A stretch of DNA of 64,000 nucleotides from Streptomyces sp. ADI95-17. Its GTDB lineage: Bacteria > Actinomycetota > Actinomycetes > Streptomycetales > Streptomycetaceae. The number at the start of each line of letters is the position of its first letter. Positions within the stretch are counted from its first letter, which is position 1. The position numbers were made by a program, and so were the translations under genes. Below, one piece after another: positions 36,201 to 45,400 of the stretch. The stretch lies in contig NZ_ML123044.1 in NCBI RefSeq assembly GCF_003846175.1, forward strand, positions 273,587-337,586, written 5' to 3'. The notes beneath the pieces were generated by a model, which ran no database searches, was not told the DNA's origin, and was given only the letters and a program-made list of their open reading frames with translations.

Positions 36201-36890
36201 TCAGTGTCCGGGGCGCACCGTGAGGTCGTTGACCTCGGCGTCGCGCGGCAGGTCGACGGCCATCAGGATCGTGGTGGCCACCGACTCCGGGTCGATCCAG
36301 CGGGAGGGGTCGTACTCCTTGCCCTCCTGCTGGTGGACCTTGGCCTGCATGGGGCTGGCGGTGCGCCCGGGGTAGACGGAGGTGACCCGGACGCCGTTGG
36401 CGTGCTCCTCGTGGCGCAGCGAGTCGGCGAGCGCCTTCAGGCCGTGCTTGCTCGCGGCGTACGCGCTCCACTCGGCGTGCGCGGCGAGGCCGGCGCCCGA
36501 GTTCACGAAGAGCACATGGCCCTGGGCGACGCGCAGCTGCGGCAGGAGGAGCCGGGTGATCTCGGCGGGCGCGACCAGGTTGGCGTTGAGCTGGAAGTGC
36601 CAGGCCTTGGGGGTGAGGTCACCGACCCGGCCGAGCTCGACCACACCCGCGATGTGCAGCAGCGAGTCGATCCGGTCCGGCATCGCCTGCTGGGCGAACG
36701 CCCAGGAGAGCCGGTCCGGGTTGGAGAGGTCGCCGACGAGCGTACGGGCGCCGGGGTGGAGCGCGGCCAGCTCCTTGGCACGGCCCGCGTCGCGGGCCAG
36801 CAGCACGGTCTCGTCACCGCGCTCCAGCAGTCGGCGGGTGACGGCGGCTCCGATGCCGGAGCCGGCACCGGTGATGACATGAGTGGACAT
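36201..36890 (-). CDS. Short-chain dehydrogenase/reductase
   Basis: A 229-aa SDR-family NAD(P)-dependent oxidoreductase. The cofactor motif is VITGAGSGIGAAV at the very N-terminus; GDLSNPDRL binds the adenine, HIAGVVELG matches the NAG box, VNSGAGL carries the catalytic Ser, and YAASKHGLKAL carries Tyr and Lys; VYPGRTASPMQ closes the core. Substrate unknown. ATG at 36890 has GAGGG just before it. Ends 47 bp before the MetE-like gene; LOG-family gene lies 28 bp upstream, so a three-gene unit is likely. Confidence 0.9.
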   Translation of the reverse strand: MSTHVITGAGSGIGAAVTRRLLERGDETVLLARDAGRAKELAALHPGARTLVGDLSNPDRLSWAFAQQAMPDRIDSLLHIAGVVELGRVGDLTPKAWHFQLNANLVAPAEITRLLLPQLRVAQGHVLFVNSGAGLAAHAEWSAYAASKHGLKALADSLRHEEHANGVRVTSVYPGRTASPMQAKVHQQEGKEYDPSRWIDPESVATTILMAVDLPRDAEVNDLTVRPGH

Positions 36891-36918
36891 GCCCTCATGA
36901 TCGCACCCCGCCGGCCCG

Positions 36919-37458
36919 TCACCGCAGGCCGGACCACTCCTCCAGGTAGGCCAGCGCGCCCACGCCGTCCTTGGCGAAGAACACCAGGTCGGCCAGCGGG
37001 ACGGGCAGGAAGCCCTCGTCCTCCATGCTCTGGAACTGCTGGCGCAGCCCGTCGTAGAAGCCCGCGGTGTTGAGCAGGACCACCGGCTTGTCGTGCTTTC
37101 CGTGCTTCTTCAACTCCAGGATCTCGGTCGCCTCGTCGAGCGTCCCGGTGCCGCCCACCATGATCACGACCGCGTCGGCCTTCGCCAGGAGCAGCGCCTT
37201 GCGCTCGGCGAGATCGCGGGCGATCACCATCTCGTCCGCATTGGCCCGCGCCTTGGCCGCCAGGAAGTCCACAGACACCCCCACCAGCCGCCCGCCCGAC
37301 TCCTGGACGCCGTCGGCGACGACCTTCATCAGCCCGCTCTCCGAGCCTCCCCAGACCAGGGTGTGGCCGCCCTTGCCGAGCAGTTCGGCGAATTCGCGGG
37401 CGGGCCGGGTGTAGCGCTCGTCGAGGTCGGCGGCGGAGAGAAATACGCAGATCTTCAT
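36919..37458 (-). CDS. LOG-family (TIGR00730) nucleoside-5'-monophosphate phosphoribohydrolase
   Basis: A 179-aa Rossmann-fold protein of the LONELY GUY family, which releases cytokinin-like bases from their riboside monophosphates. KICVFLSAADL starts the fold, LVWGGSESGLM binds phosphate, RDLAERKALLLAKADA holds the conserved Arg-Lys, and VGGTGTLDEATEIL corresponds to the family's PGGxGTxxE motif with Val replacing the first Pro; the catalytic Glu is kept. No ribosome site is seen before ATG 37458, but TACGGT is placed 6 nt upstream, again suggesting a leaderless mRNA. Confidence 0.87.
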   Translation of the reverse strand: MKICVFLSAADLDERYTRPAREFAELLGKGGHTLVWGGSESGLMKVVADGVQESGGRLVGVSVDFLAAKARANADEMVIARDLAERKALLLAKADAVVIMVGGTGTLDEATEILELKKHGKHDKPVVLLNTAGFYDGLRQQFQSMEDEGFLPVPLADLVFFAKDGVGALAYLEEWSGLR

Positions 37459-37520
37459 GGACCAACCGTAAGGGCCACCGCCGGCAGGCCCCCGCGCCCT
37501 GTGGAAAACCGGCCACCGGA

Positions 37521-37618
37521 GGGGCCGCTGTGCCGGGGGCCGCTGTGCCGGGGGCCGCTGTGCCGGGGGCCGCTTGGCCGGGGGCCGCTTGGCCGGGGGC
37601 CGCTTGGCCGGGGGCCGG
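37521..37618. repeat. 15-bp minisatellite, about 6.5 copies
   Basis: Unit GGGGCCGCTGTGCCG at 37521, 37536 and 37551, then the variant GGGGCCGCTTGGCCG at 37566, 37581 and 37596, with a partial seventh copy to 37618. The split into three plus three variants indicates expansion of two sub-units. It lies between the divergent LOG and DUF427 genes. Confidence 0.97.
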
Positions 37619-37653
37619 GGAAGAATCCGGTCCGCGAAACGGCTGACCTTTAC

Positions 37654-37989
37654 ATGACTACATCACCAGGACACCGCATCACGGTCGAGCCCGGCACCGA
37701 GCATGTACGTGTGGTCCGCGACGGGCAGGTGCTCGCCGAGAGCCGGCGCCCGCTCGTCCTGCGCGAGACGGGCTGTCCGGTCCGCTACTACCTGCCGCCC
37801 GAGGACGTCCGTACCGAACTCCTCACGGCCTCGGACACCCGAACCCACTGCCCGTTCAAGGGAGATGCCTCCTACTGGTCGCTCTCGGACGCCGCGGACC
37901 TCGTCTGGGCCTACCCGGATCCGAAGCCCGAAGTCGCCGCGATCAAGGACCACTTCTGCTTCTACGAAACGGATACAGTCACCGACTGA
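37654..37989 (+). CDS. DUF427 domain protein
   Basis: A 111-aa soluble protein of the DUF427 family: RVVRDGQVLAESRRPLVLRETG, PVRYYLPPEDV, CPFKGDASYWSL and VWAYPDPKPEVAAIKDHFCFYET are the family's conserved blocks. Function is unknown; the fold is a small beta barrel in known structures. ATG at 37654 is used because the family's first strand starts soon after; no ribosome site is visible. It follows the 15-bp minisatellite by 35 bp. Confidence 0.88.
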   Translation: MTTSPGHRITVEPGTEHVRVVRDGQVLAESRRPLVLRETGCPVRYYLPPEDVRTELLTASDTRTHCPFKGDASYWSLSDAADLVWAYPDPKPEVAAIKDHFCFYETDTVTD

Positions 37990-38084
37990 TCGTCAAGAAC
38001 GGCCCTGACCTGGGCAGTCGAAGAATTTCAGAAAAACTTCGGCGGGAGCGATGAGTTTTCGCGGGCCCGGCGGTCCACCCTCGC

Positions 38085-38885
38085 ATGGACAAGATTCTCT
38101 CCCGCGACGGCACCTTGATCGCGTACCGGCGGCGTGGTGAAGGCCCGCCGGTGATCCTGGTCGGCGGCTCGCTGGGCACGGCGGCGACCGAGGCGCCGCT
38201 GGCGCGGCTGCTCGCGCCGCACTTCCACGTCGTCACGTACGACAGGCGCGGCCGCGGCTCCAGCGGCGACAGCTCCCCGTACGCGGTGGAACGCGAGATC
38301 GAGGACCTGGCCGCGCTCGTCACCGCGGTGGGCGGCCGGGCCTCGGTGTTCGGCATGGGCGCCGGCGGGGCCCTGGCCCTGGAGGCGCAGGCCTCCGGCA
38401 TGTCCGTCGACCTGCTGGCCGTGTACGAACCGCCCTACACACCGGGCCCCTCCGGCCTCCGGTACAAGGCGTGCTGCACCTCCCGGCTGCACCGGCTGCT
38501 GTCCACCGGCGACCGCGCGGGCGCCGTCGAGCTGTTCCTGTCCGTGACGGGCGTGCCGGCCGACATGATCGCCCGGATGCGCCGCGCCCCGCTGTGGAGC
38601 GACCTGCTGGCGATGGCCCACACCCTCGCGTACGACGACGCGATCCTCGGCACCGGCGCGATCCCGGCCGCGCGGTTCGCGTCCGTCACGGCGCGCACGC
38701 TGGTGATCTGCGGCGGATCCAGCCCCACCCCGTCCCGCCTCGCCTCACGCGCCCTCGCGGACGCCCTCCCCCGCGCCCGCCACCGCACCCTGACGGGCCA
38801 GACCCGCGACCTGGCCCCGCAGGCGGTGGCCCCGGTCCTCACGGAGTTCTTCGCCAGGTCCGTATCCCTGCGTCAGGCTTCCTGA
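38085..38885 (+). CDS. Alpha/beta-hydrolase fold protein lacking catalytic Ser and His
   Basis: A 266-aa protein with the alpha/beta-hydrolase fold: GTLIAYRRRGEGPPVILVGGSLG, FHVVTYDRRGRGSSGDSSPY, and FGMGAGGALALEA at the nucleophile elbow. The nucleophile position of GxSxG is Gly92 (GMGAG), and the position of the catalytic histidine, which in close relatives reads GQTHD, is Arg241 (GQTRD). The fold residues are otherwise well kept and the reading frame is intact, so it is not simply decaying. It may bind a ligand without hydrolysis, or be an enzyme losing function. No clear ribosome site before the ATG. Stands alone between DUF427 and mnmA (convergent). Confidence 0.82.
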   Translation: MDKILSRDGTLIAYRRRGEGPPVILVGGSLGTAATEAPLARLLAPHFHVVTYDRRGRGSSGDSSPYAVEREIEDLAALVTAVGGRASVFGMGAGGALALEAQASGMSVDLLAVYEPPYTPGPSGLRYKACCTSRLHRLLSTGDRAGAVELFLSVTGVPADMIARMRRAPLWSDLLAMAHTLAYDDAILGTGAIPAARFASVTARTLVICGGSSPTPSRLASRALADALPRARHRTLTGQTRDLAPQAVAPVLTEFFARSVSLRQAS

Positions 38886-38971
38886 CCCACGACCCGCCCC
38901 GCGCGGTCCCGCCCGTACGGGGGTCGGACGCGACCGCGCGGGGCGTCCGCGGCGGCTGCGAGGGCACCGGG

Positions 38972-39005
38972 CGGTGGCGTCAGCCGGACGGTGGCGTCAG
39001 CCGGA
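38972..39005. repeat. 17-bp tandem duplication at the mnmA 3' end
   Basis: CGGTGGCGTCAGCCGGA occurs at 38972-38988 and 38989-39005. Each copy carries a TGA in the mnmA direction, so the stop codon is duplicated. The inner copy is the present C-terminus (RLTPPSG-stop). Confidence 0.93.
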
Positions 39006-40136
39006 CGTTGTTGCCGCCGCCGTCTCCCGCCGGACCGTCGTCGCGATCGTCGCCGAGCCGACCACGCGGGTGCCGTCGTACAGGACGACCGCCTGGCCGG
39101 GGGCCACGCCCCGTACCGGCTCGGCGAAGGTGACGTGGAGCGTGCCGTCGGTCAGCTCCGCCGTCACCTCGGTCTCGCCGCCGTGGGCGCGGAGCTGGGC
39201 GGTGTACGCGCCGGGGCCGGCCGGTGCGGTGCCGCACCAGCGGGGCTTGATGGCGGTGAGGGCGGTGACGTCGAGGGACTCGGCCGGGCCGACCGTCACC
39301 GTGTTGTTCACCGGGGAGATGTCCAGGACGTACCGCGGCTTGCCGTCGGGGGCGGGATGGCCGATGCGCAGGCCCTTGCGCTGGCCGATGGTGAAGCCGA
39401 AGGCGCCCTCGTGGGTGCCGACCTTCGTGCCCGACTCGTCGAGGATGTCGCCCTCCGCCTTGCCGCCGAGCCGGCTCGCCAGGAAGCCCTGGGTGTCGCC
39501 GTCGGCGATGAAGCAGATGTCGTGGCTGTCGGGCTTCTTGGCGACGGCCAGGCCCCGGCGCTCGGCCTCGGCGCGGATCTCGTCCTTGGTGGTGAGGGTG
39601 TCGCCGAGCGGGAACATCGCGTGGGCGAGCTGCTTCTCGTCCAGGACGCCGAGGACGTACGACTGGTCCTTGGCCATGTCCGAGGCGCGGTGCAGCTCGC
39701 GGCTGCCGTCCTCGTTGAGGACGACGGTGGCGTAGTGGCCGGTGCAGACCGCGTCGAAGCCGAGCGCGAGGGCCTTGTCCAGGAGCGCGGCGAACTTGAT
39801 CTTCTCGTTGCAGCGCAGGCACGGGTTGGGCGTGCGGCCCGCCTCGTACTCGGCGATGAAGTCGTCCACGACGTCCTCGCGGAAGCGTTCCGCCAGGTCC
39901 CAGACGTAGAACGGGATGCCGATCACGTCCGCGGCCCGGCGGGCGTCGCGGGAGTCCTCGATCGTGCAACAGCCGCGCGCCCCGGTACGGAAGGACTGCG
40001 GGTTCGCGGAGAGGGCGAGGTGCACACCGGTCACGTCGTGGCCCGCCTCGGCGGCACGGGCCGCCGCGACGGCGGAGTCGACACCGCCCGACATGGCGGC
40101 GAGGACTCGGAGGGGGCGCTGGGAAGTCTCAGTCAT
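38997..40136 (-). CDS. mnmA: tRNA 2-thiouridine(34) synthase
   Basis: A 379-aa ATP-dependent enzyme that thiolates the wobble uridine of Lys, Glu and Gln tRNAs, with sulfur from a cysteine desulfurase. The PP-loop is [28 protein letters not shown] holds the first catalytic Cys, and [16 protein letters not shown] the second; TGHYATVV and [18 protein letters not shown] are also typical. The C-terminal beta-barrel follows and ends with a duplicated 17-bp segment. The ATG at 40136 has GGAG upstream. The cysteine desulfurase gene lies nearby (40927-42096), separated by the amidase gene, and probably supplies its sulfur. Confidence 0.96.
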   Translation of the reverse strand: MTETSQRPLRVLAAMSGGVDSAVAAARAAEAGHDVTGVHLALSANPQSFRTGARGCCTIEDSRDARRAADVIGIPFYVWDLAERFREDVVDDFIAEYEAGRTPNPCLRCNEKIKFAALLDKALALGFDAVCTGHYATVVLNEDGSRELHRASDMAKDQSYVLGVLDEKQLAHAMFPLGDTLTTKDEIRAEAERRGLAVAKKPDSHDICFIADGDTQGFLASRLGGKAEGDILDESGTKVGTHEGAFGFTIGQRKGLRIGHPAPDGKPRYVLDISPVNNTVTVGPAESLDVTALTAIKPRWCGTAPAGPGAYTAQLRAHGGETEVTAELTDGTLHVTFAEPVRGVAPGQAVVLYDGTRVVGSATIATTVRRETAAATTSG

Positions 40137-40197
40137 AGCTCCACCAGGGTACGGGGCGCCGGGAACCGAACGCTCTCGGATATGCGTTGTGGATCAC

Positions 40198-40878
40198 ATG
40201 GGGACCAAGGGGACATCGGGCGCCAAGAGCTCTGCGGGCGCGAAGTCCGGGCGCGGCATCAGCCGGCGCGGGCTGCTGATCGGCGCTGCCGTCACGGCCG
40301 TGGGCACGGCCGCGCTGGCGCGGGAGCAGCTGGAGCACGCCTGGTGGCGGCTGCCGGGGGTGGAGAAGCCCCGGAAGCCCGGCGAGGTGGATTACGCGCG
40401 CGCCCAGTGGATATCCGCCTCCTCGGCGAACTGGCGGCGGGCCGACCGCCCCGACGACTACACGATCGACCGGGTCGTCATCCATGTCACCCAGGGCAGC
40501 TATCAGAGCGCGGTGAAGGTCTTCCAGGACCCGGGGCACGGGGCGGCGGCACATTACGTGGTGCGCAAGGACGGCCATGTGACGCAGATGATCCGTGAGC
40601 TGGACGTGGCATTCCACGCGGGGAACAGGTCGTACAACGAGCGCAGTGTGGGGATAGAGCACGAGGGCTTCGTGGACCGGCCGCAGGACTTCACGGCCGC
40701 GATGTACGGGGCCTCGGCGCGGCTCACGGCGGCGATCTGCGGGCGGTACGGGATGCCGGTGGACCGGGAGCACATCGTCGGGCACGTGGAGGTACCGGGC
40801 ACGGACCACACCGATCCGGGCGAGCACTGGGACTGGGACCGGTATCTGAAGCTGGTCCGGGCAGCGGGCAAAAAGTGA
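40198..40878 (+). CDS. N-acetylmuramoyl-L-alanine amidase (Amidase_2), probably Tat-exported
   Basis: A 226-aa peptidoglycan amidase/PGRP-type zinc enzyme. The N-terminus has a Tat-type signal (ISRRGLLIGAAVTAVGTAALA). The amidase fold shows VVIHVTQGSYQSAV (first His ligand), AAHYVVRKDGHVTQMI, VAFHAGNRSYNERSVGIEHEGFV, HIVGHVEVPGTDHTDPGEHWDWDRYL (remaining His/Asp). It cleaves the bond between muramic acid and the stem peptide or a related substrate. Start is uncertain between GTG 40189 and ATG 40198; ATG is used. It lies between mnmA and the cysteine desulfurase on the opposite strand, a conserved placement as I recall. Confidence 0.87.
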   Translation: MGTKGTSGAKSSAGAKSGRGISRRGLLIGAAVTAVGTAALAREQLEHAWWRLPGVEKPRKPGEVDYARAQWISASSANWRRADRPDDYTIDRVVIHVTQGSYQSAVKVFQDPGHGAAAHYVVRKDGHVTQMIRELDVAFHAGNRSYNERSVGIEHEGFVDRPQDFTAAMYGASARLTAAICGRYGMPVDREHIVGHVEVPGTDHTDPGEHWDWDRYLKLVRAAGKK

Positions 40879-40926
40879 CCGCGGGGCCCGTCCGGTCGCC
40901 GCCGGGCAGGCCAGGTCCCGCAGGGC

Positions 40927-42096
40927 TCAGCTGAGTCCCGCCGTCCGTGCCCGTTCCACCGCCGGGCCGATCGCGCGGGCCACCTCGTCGATGTCCTGCT
41001 TGGTGGACGTGTGGCCGAGCGAGAAGCGCAGGGTGCCGCGGGCCAGGTCCGGATCGGTGCCGGTGGCCAGCAGTACGTGGCTGGGCTGGGCGATCCCGGC
41101 GGTGCACGCGGAGCCGGTGGAGCACTCGATGCCCTGGGCGTCCAGCAGCAGGAGCAGGGAGTCGCCCTCGCAGCCGGGGAAGGTGAAGTGGGCGTTGGCG
41201 GGGAGCCGGCCGCCGGGGGCGGGGTCGCCGCCGAGGACGGCGTCGGGCACGGCCGCCCGCACGGCCGCGACCAGATCGTCGCGGAGCCCGCCGATCTCAC
41301 GGGTGAACTCCTCGCGCCCGTCGGCGGCCAGCCGCCCGGCCAGGGCGAAGGCGGCGACGGCCGGCACATCGAGGGTGCCCGAGCGGACGTGCCGCTCCTG
41401 GCCACCGCCGTGGAGCACGGGCACGGGGGTGTATTCGCGGCCGAGCAGGAGCGCGCCGATGCCGAAGGGGCCGCCGATCTTGTGCCCGCTGACCGTCATC
41501 GCGGCCAGCCCGGACCGGGCGAAGTCGACCTCCAGCTGCCCGAACGCCTGGACCGCGTCCGCGTGCATCGGTACGTCGAACTCACGGGCCACTGCGGCCA
41601 GTTCACGTACCGGCATGATGGTGCCGATCTCGTTGTTGGCCCACATCACGGTGACCATCGCGATGTCGTCGGGGTCACGGAGGATCGCCTCGCGCAGTAC
41701 GTCCGGGTGGACGCGTCCGTGCCGGTCGACGGGGAGGTATTCGACGTTCGCGCCCTCGTGTTCGGCGAGCCAGTCGACGGCGTCCAGCACCGCGTGGTGC
41801 TCGACGGGGCTGGCCAGCACCCGGGTGCGGCGGGGGTCGGCGTCGCGGCGGGCCCAGTAGAGGCCCTTCACGGCGAGGTTGTCGGCCTCGGTGCCGCCGG
41901 AGGTGAAGACCACCTCGCTGGGGCGTGCGCCGAGGGCATCGGCGAGGGTCTCTCTCGACTCCTCGACGGTACGGCGGGCCCGGCGCCCGGCGGCGTGCAG
42001 TGAGGACGCGTTGCCGGTGACGGCGAGCTGGGCGGTCATCGCCTCGATCGCTTCCGGAAGCATCGGCGTGGTCGCGGCGTGGTCGAGGTAAGCCAT
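40927..42096 (-). CDS. Cysteine desulfurase (IscS/NifS family)
   Basis: A 389-aa PLP enzyme that takes sulfur from cysteine for tRNA thiolation and Fe-S clusters. [15 protein letters not shown] is the start; [65 protein letters not shown], and the PLP lysine in [17 protein letters not shown] are present; the active Cys lies in the flexible loop [13 protein letters not shown], of the group II/IscS-like length. The ATG at 42096 has no ribosome site but a strong -10 TAGAAT is at 42112-42107, giving an mRNA with a very short leader. Likely sulfur donor for MnmA encoded nearby. Confidence 0.93.
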   Translation of the reverse strand: MAYLDHAATTPMLPEAIEAMTAQLAVTGNASSLHAAGRRARRTVEESRETLADALGARPSEVVFTSGGTEADNLAVKGLYWARRDADPRRTRVLASPVEHHAVLDAVDWLAEHEGANVEYLPVDRHGRVHPDVLREAILRDPDDIAMVTVMWANNEIGTIMPVRELAAVAREFDVPMHADAVQAFGQLEVDFARSGLAAMTVSGHKIGGPFGIGALLLGREYTPVPVLHGGGQERHVRSGTLDVPAVAAFALAGRLAADGREEFTREIGGLRDDLVAAVRAAVPDAVLGGDPAPGGRLPANAHFTFPGCEGDSLLLLLDAQGIECSTGSACTAGIAQPSHVLLATGTDPDLARGTLRFSLGHTSTKQDIDEVARAIGPAVERARTAGLS

Positions 42097-42225
42097 GGTG
42101 GGCTCGATTCTACGAGCCCCCGGCGGGGCGTACGGCGGGCGCACCCGCGCACGGCCCGGTGCGGTCTGCCTCGCCCCGTTCCCGGGCCCGTCCGGGCGGG
42201 GAGGGCGTCGGGCTCCGCGCCCGGT

Positions 42226-42273
42226 TCAGCCGGCGAAGTCCCGGGCGCCGAGGCCGTCGCCGGTGACGAGGAG
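42226..42273 (-). pseudogene. 3'-terminal remnant of a DUF4190 gene
   Basis: About 16 codons homologous to the end of the complete DUF4190 gene at 47521-47865, including the stop. Sequence upstream of it no longer matches. It marks the left edge of the insert that carries the protease and regulator genes. Confidence 0.72.
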
Positions 42274-42326
42274 GGGCTGCCCGGCCCCGCTGACTCTGCC
42301 GGTACGCGCGGTGGAGCGCGCCGTGT

Positions 42327-42352
42327 CGTGCTTGCGACATGTCGCAAGCACG
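42327..42352. promoter_or_regulatory. Perfect 26-bp palindrome before the subtilisin gene
   Basis: Arms CGTGCTTGCGACA and TGTCGCAAGCACG are exact inverted repeats without spacer; the core is GCGACATGTCGC. It ends 90 bp before the protease ATG. The likely binder is the TrmB/LuxR-type regulator encoded at 46318-47328. Not a terminator (no loop). Confidence 0.75.
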
Positions 42353-42441
42353 GCAGGGAAAAGGCTGGTGCGGCCGATCAGTGGGGCCCCAGTCTTGAGC
42401 CGCACCGCGTGTCCATCTCCTTGCCACCTGGAAAGGTTCCG

Positions 42442-45400
42442 ATGCACAGACGGTATCGCTCTGCCGCCGTACTGGCGGCAGGAGTCCTCATCGCCACCTT
42501 GGCCCCCACCTCCTCCGGCGCGAGCGCCGCCCCGGCGCCCGCCTCCGTCGCCGCGAACTCCGCCGGCCGTCCCCAGGTCAGCTCCGTCACGCTCGTGACC
42601 GGTGACCGGGTGCGGCTGGAGACCTTCCCCGGCGGCCGGAAGGCCGTCTCCGTCGAGCCGGCCTCGGGCGCTTCGCAGGCCGACTTCACCCAACTGGAGA
42701 TCGACAAGCAGCTGTACGTGCTGCCGCGCGCCGCGCTCCCGTACATCGCCTCCGGCAAACTGGACCGGCAGCTGTTCAACATCACCTCCCTGGTCAAGCA
42801 GGGGTACGACGACGCCCACACCTCCGCCATCCCGCTGATCGCCCGCTACACCGGCGGCACGAACCCCACGTCCAAAGGGGCGCCCACCGGTTCGCGCAAG
42901 GGCCTGGTCATCAAGAGCCTGCGCGGCTCGGCACTGAAGGCGGACAAGAAGCAGGCCGGGCGCTTCTGGAAGGCCATCGACGACGACGCGCTCGCCAGGA
43001 GCGGCGCCGAGGGCGGTGCGAAGAACGCTGCCAAGAACTCTGCTTTCAAGAACGCGGCCTTCGAGGGCGGCGTCGAGAAGCTGTGGCTGGACGCGAAGGT
43101 CCACGCCTCCCTCGATCGCAGCACCGCGCAGATCGGTGCGCCCGAGGCGTGGAAGGCCGGCTACGACGGAAACGGCGCGACCGTCGCCGTCCTGGACACC
43201 GGCGTCGACGCCACCCACCCCGACCTGGCCGGGAAACTCGGCGAAGTACGCAACTTCACCGACGAGCCCACCGCGAACGACGGCCACGGCCACGGCACCC
43301 ACGTCGCCTCCACCGTCGCCGGCAGCGGCGCCGCCTCGGGCGGCTCGCGCAAGGGCGTGGCACCGGGGGCACGGCTGCTCATAGGCAAGGTGCTCGACGA
43401 CGGCGGCTCCGGCTCGTACTCCGCCATCATGGGCGGCATGGACTGGGCCGCCCACTCGGGCGCCGACATCGTCAGCATGAGCCTGGGCGGCCAGCCCACC
43501 GACGGCACGGACGTGCTCAGCCTCGTCCTCAACGGCCTCAGCGAGGAGACCGGCACCCTCTTCGTCGTCGCGGCGGGCAACACGGGCTCCGACTACTCAG
43601 TGGGCTCCCCGGGCGCCGCGGCGAGCGCACTGACCGTGGGCGCCGTCGACCGCGACGACAAGCTGGCCCCCTTCTCCAGCCGCGGCCCGCGCGTCGGGGA
43701 CAACGGCGTCAAGCCCGACCTCACCGCCCCCGGCGTCGACATCGTCGCCGCCCGCGCGGCCGGCACGTCCATGGGCCACCCGGTGGACGCGGCCTACACC
43801 GCCGCGTCGGGTACGTCCATGGCGACCCCGCACGTGGCGGGCGCGGCGGCGATCCTGGCCGGGCGCCACCCCGACTGGAGCGGCCAGCAGCTCAAGGACG
43901 CGTTGATGAGCACGACGCGTACCGCCCCCGACCAGACGGTCTACGAGCAGGGCACCGGCCGGGTGGACGTGGCCCGTTCGGTGCGCCAGCAGGTGCGCGC
44001 CACCGGCACCACCACCTTCGGCGCCCTGGCACCGGACGCGGGCCGGCGTCAGGTGAGCGTCACCTACACCAACGACGGCGACGCGCCCGTCTCGCTCACC
44101 CTGGACACCACCTTCGACAAGCTCTACGGCTCCCCGGCCCCGGCAGGCACCATAGGCGCCCCCGCGCAGGTCACCGTGGGCGCCCACGGCACCACCGACG
44201 TGACCGTGACCCTCGACGCGGCCGCGCTGCCGGAGGGCGTCTACAGCGGCCGCCTCACCGCCACCTCGGCCGACGGGCAGGCCGTCACGCACACCGTTCT
44301 CTCCGCGGTGAAGGACCCGGTCACGCACAAGGTCACCGTGCGCGGCATCGACCGCGCCGGGCAGCCGGCGACCGTCTTCCCGCTGATCCTGCTGGGTCCC
44401 ACGGGCCGCTTCGATGTCGTCCAGGAGGTGCCGGCGGGGCAGAGCCTGACACTGGACATGCCCGAGGGCATGTACTACCTGCACGGCGTCATCACGCAGA
44501 TGACGGAGGACAACGTCACCAACAGCCTGGTGGTCAACCCCCACCTGCGGGTGAGCGGCGCCACGGAGCTGGTGCTCGACGCACGCAAGGCGGTCCCCGT
44601 GGAGATCCGGACCCCCAAGCCGGCCGAGCAGCGGGGCCCGCTGGTCTTCTCCACCCACTGGAAAGACGGCGACCGGGAGTTCGCCAGCTTCTTCACCAGC
44701 GGACACAGCGGCGGACAGCTCCTCTACGTCACGCCCACCGAGGAGTTCACCGAGGGAACCTTCGAGTTCTCCTCCCGCTGGCAGCTGACCGCACCGATGC
44801 TCCGCGGACGCGCAGTCTCCGCCACCGCCGCGGCCGGTGTCCCCGTCCGTCTGCTCCACAACTCCCCCGCTGTGGAAGGCGTGCGGCGCCTGCGGGTGGT
44901 GGACGCCGGTCACGGACGCCCCGAGGACTACGCGGCACTGCGCGCACGGGGCGTGGACGTCCGCGGAGCGGCGGTGCTCGTGGAACTGGAAGGGGTGGAG
45001 TACGACGAGGCGGTGACCTCGGCCGCCCGAGCCGGAGCCGCGGCCGCCGTCACCACCGCCGGCGGCAACAGGTACGCGGCCGCGACCTGGCAGCCGGTGG
45101 GCCAGCGACTGCCCGCGATCGGGCTGTACGCCTCCCACGCCACCGCGCAGCGGCTGCGCGTGCCGGGCACCGTGCTGGAGTTGAAGGGGACCCCGGAGAG
45201 CCCCTACCTCTACGACGTCGTGCAGGTCGCCCGACAGCGCGTCCCCGAGCACGTGGTCCACAAGGTCGGGCCGAAGAACACGGCCACCGTGGTCTCGCGC
45301 TACCCGGACACGGGCGGGGCGCGCTACGTCGCGGAGGACCGGCTGTCCTGGCGTCCGTGGGAGGGCGAGGACGTGCAACTCTCCATTCGGTCCCGGTACG

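Larger units (their letters stand above)
42097..42441. other. Intergenic region holding a DUF4190 gene remnant and the protease operator
   Basis: Positions 42113-42140 match 47440-47467 at 26 of 28 bases. Positions 42226-42273 match the last 48 bp of the DUF4190 gene (47521-47568) at 39 of 48 bases, so on the minus strand it still reads LLVTGDGLGARDFAG-stop against FLVAGNGFVAWNFGG-stop. The rest of that gene is absent. Also holds the 26-bp palindrome (separate entry). Confidence 0.78.

Noticed and set aside
37093..37653. In-frame extension of the DUF427 protein through the minisatellite (GPLCR/GPLGR repeats)
   Set aside because: No ribosome site, low-complexity repeats and overlap with the LOG gene; the ATG at 37654 fits the family.
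42328..42351. Palindrome read as a terminator or attachment site
   Set aside because: It has no loop or T-run, and no integrase is near; operator is the better reading.
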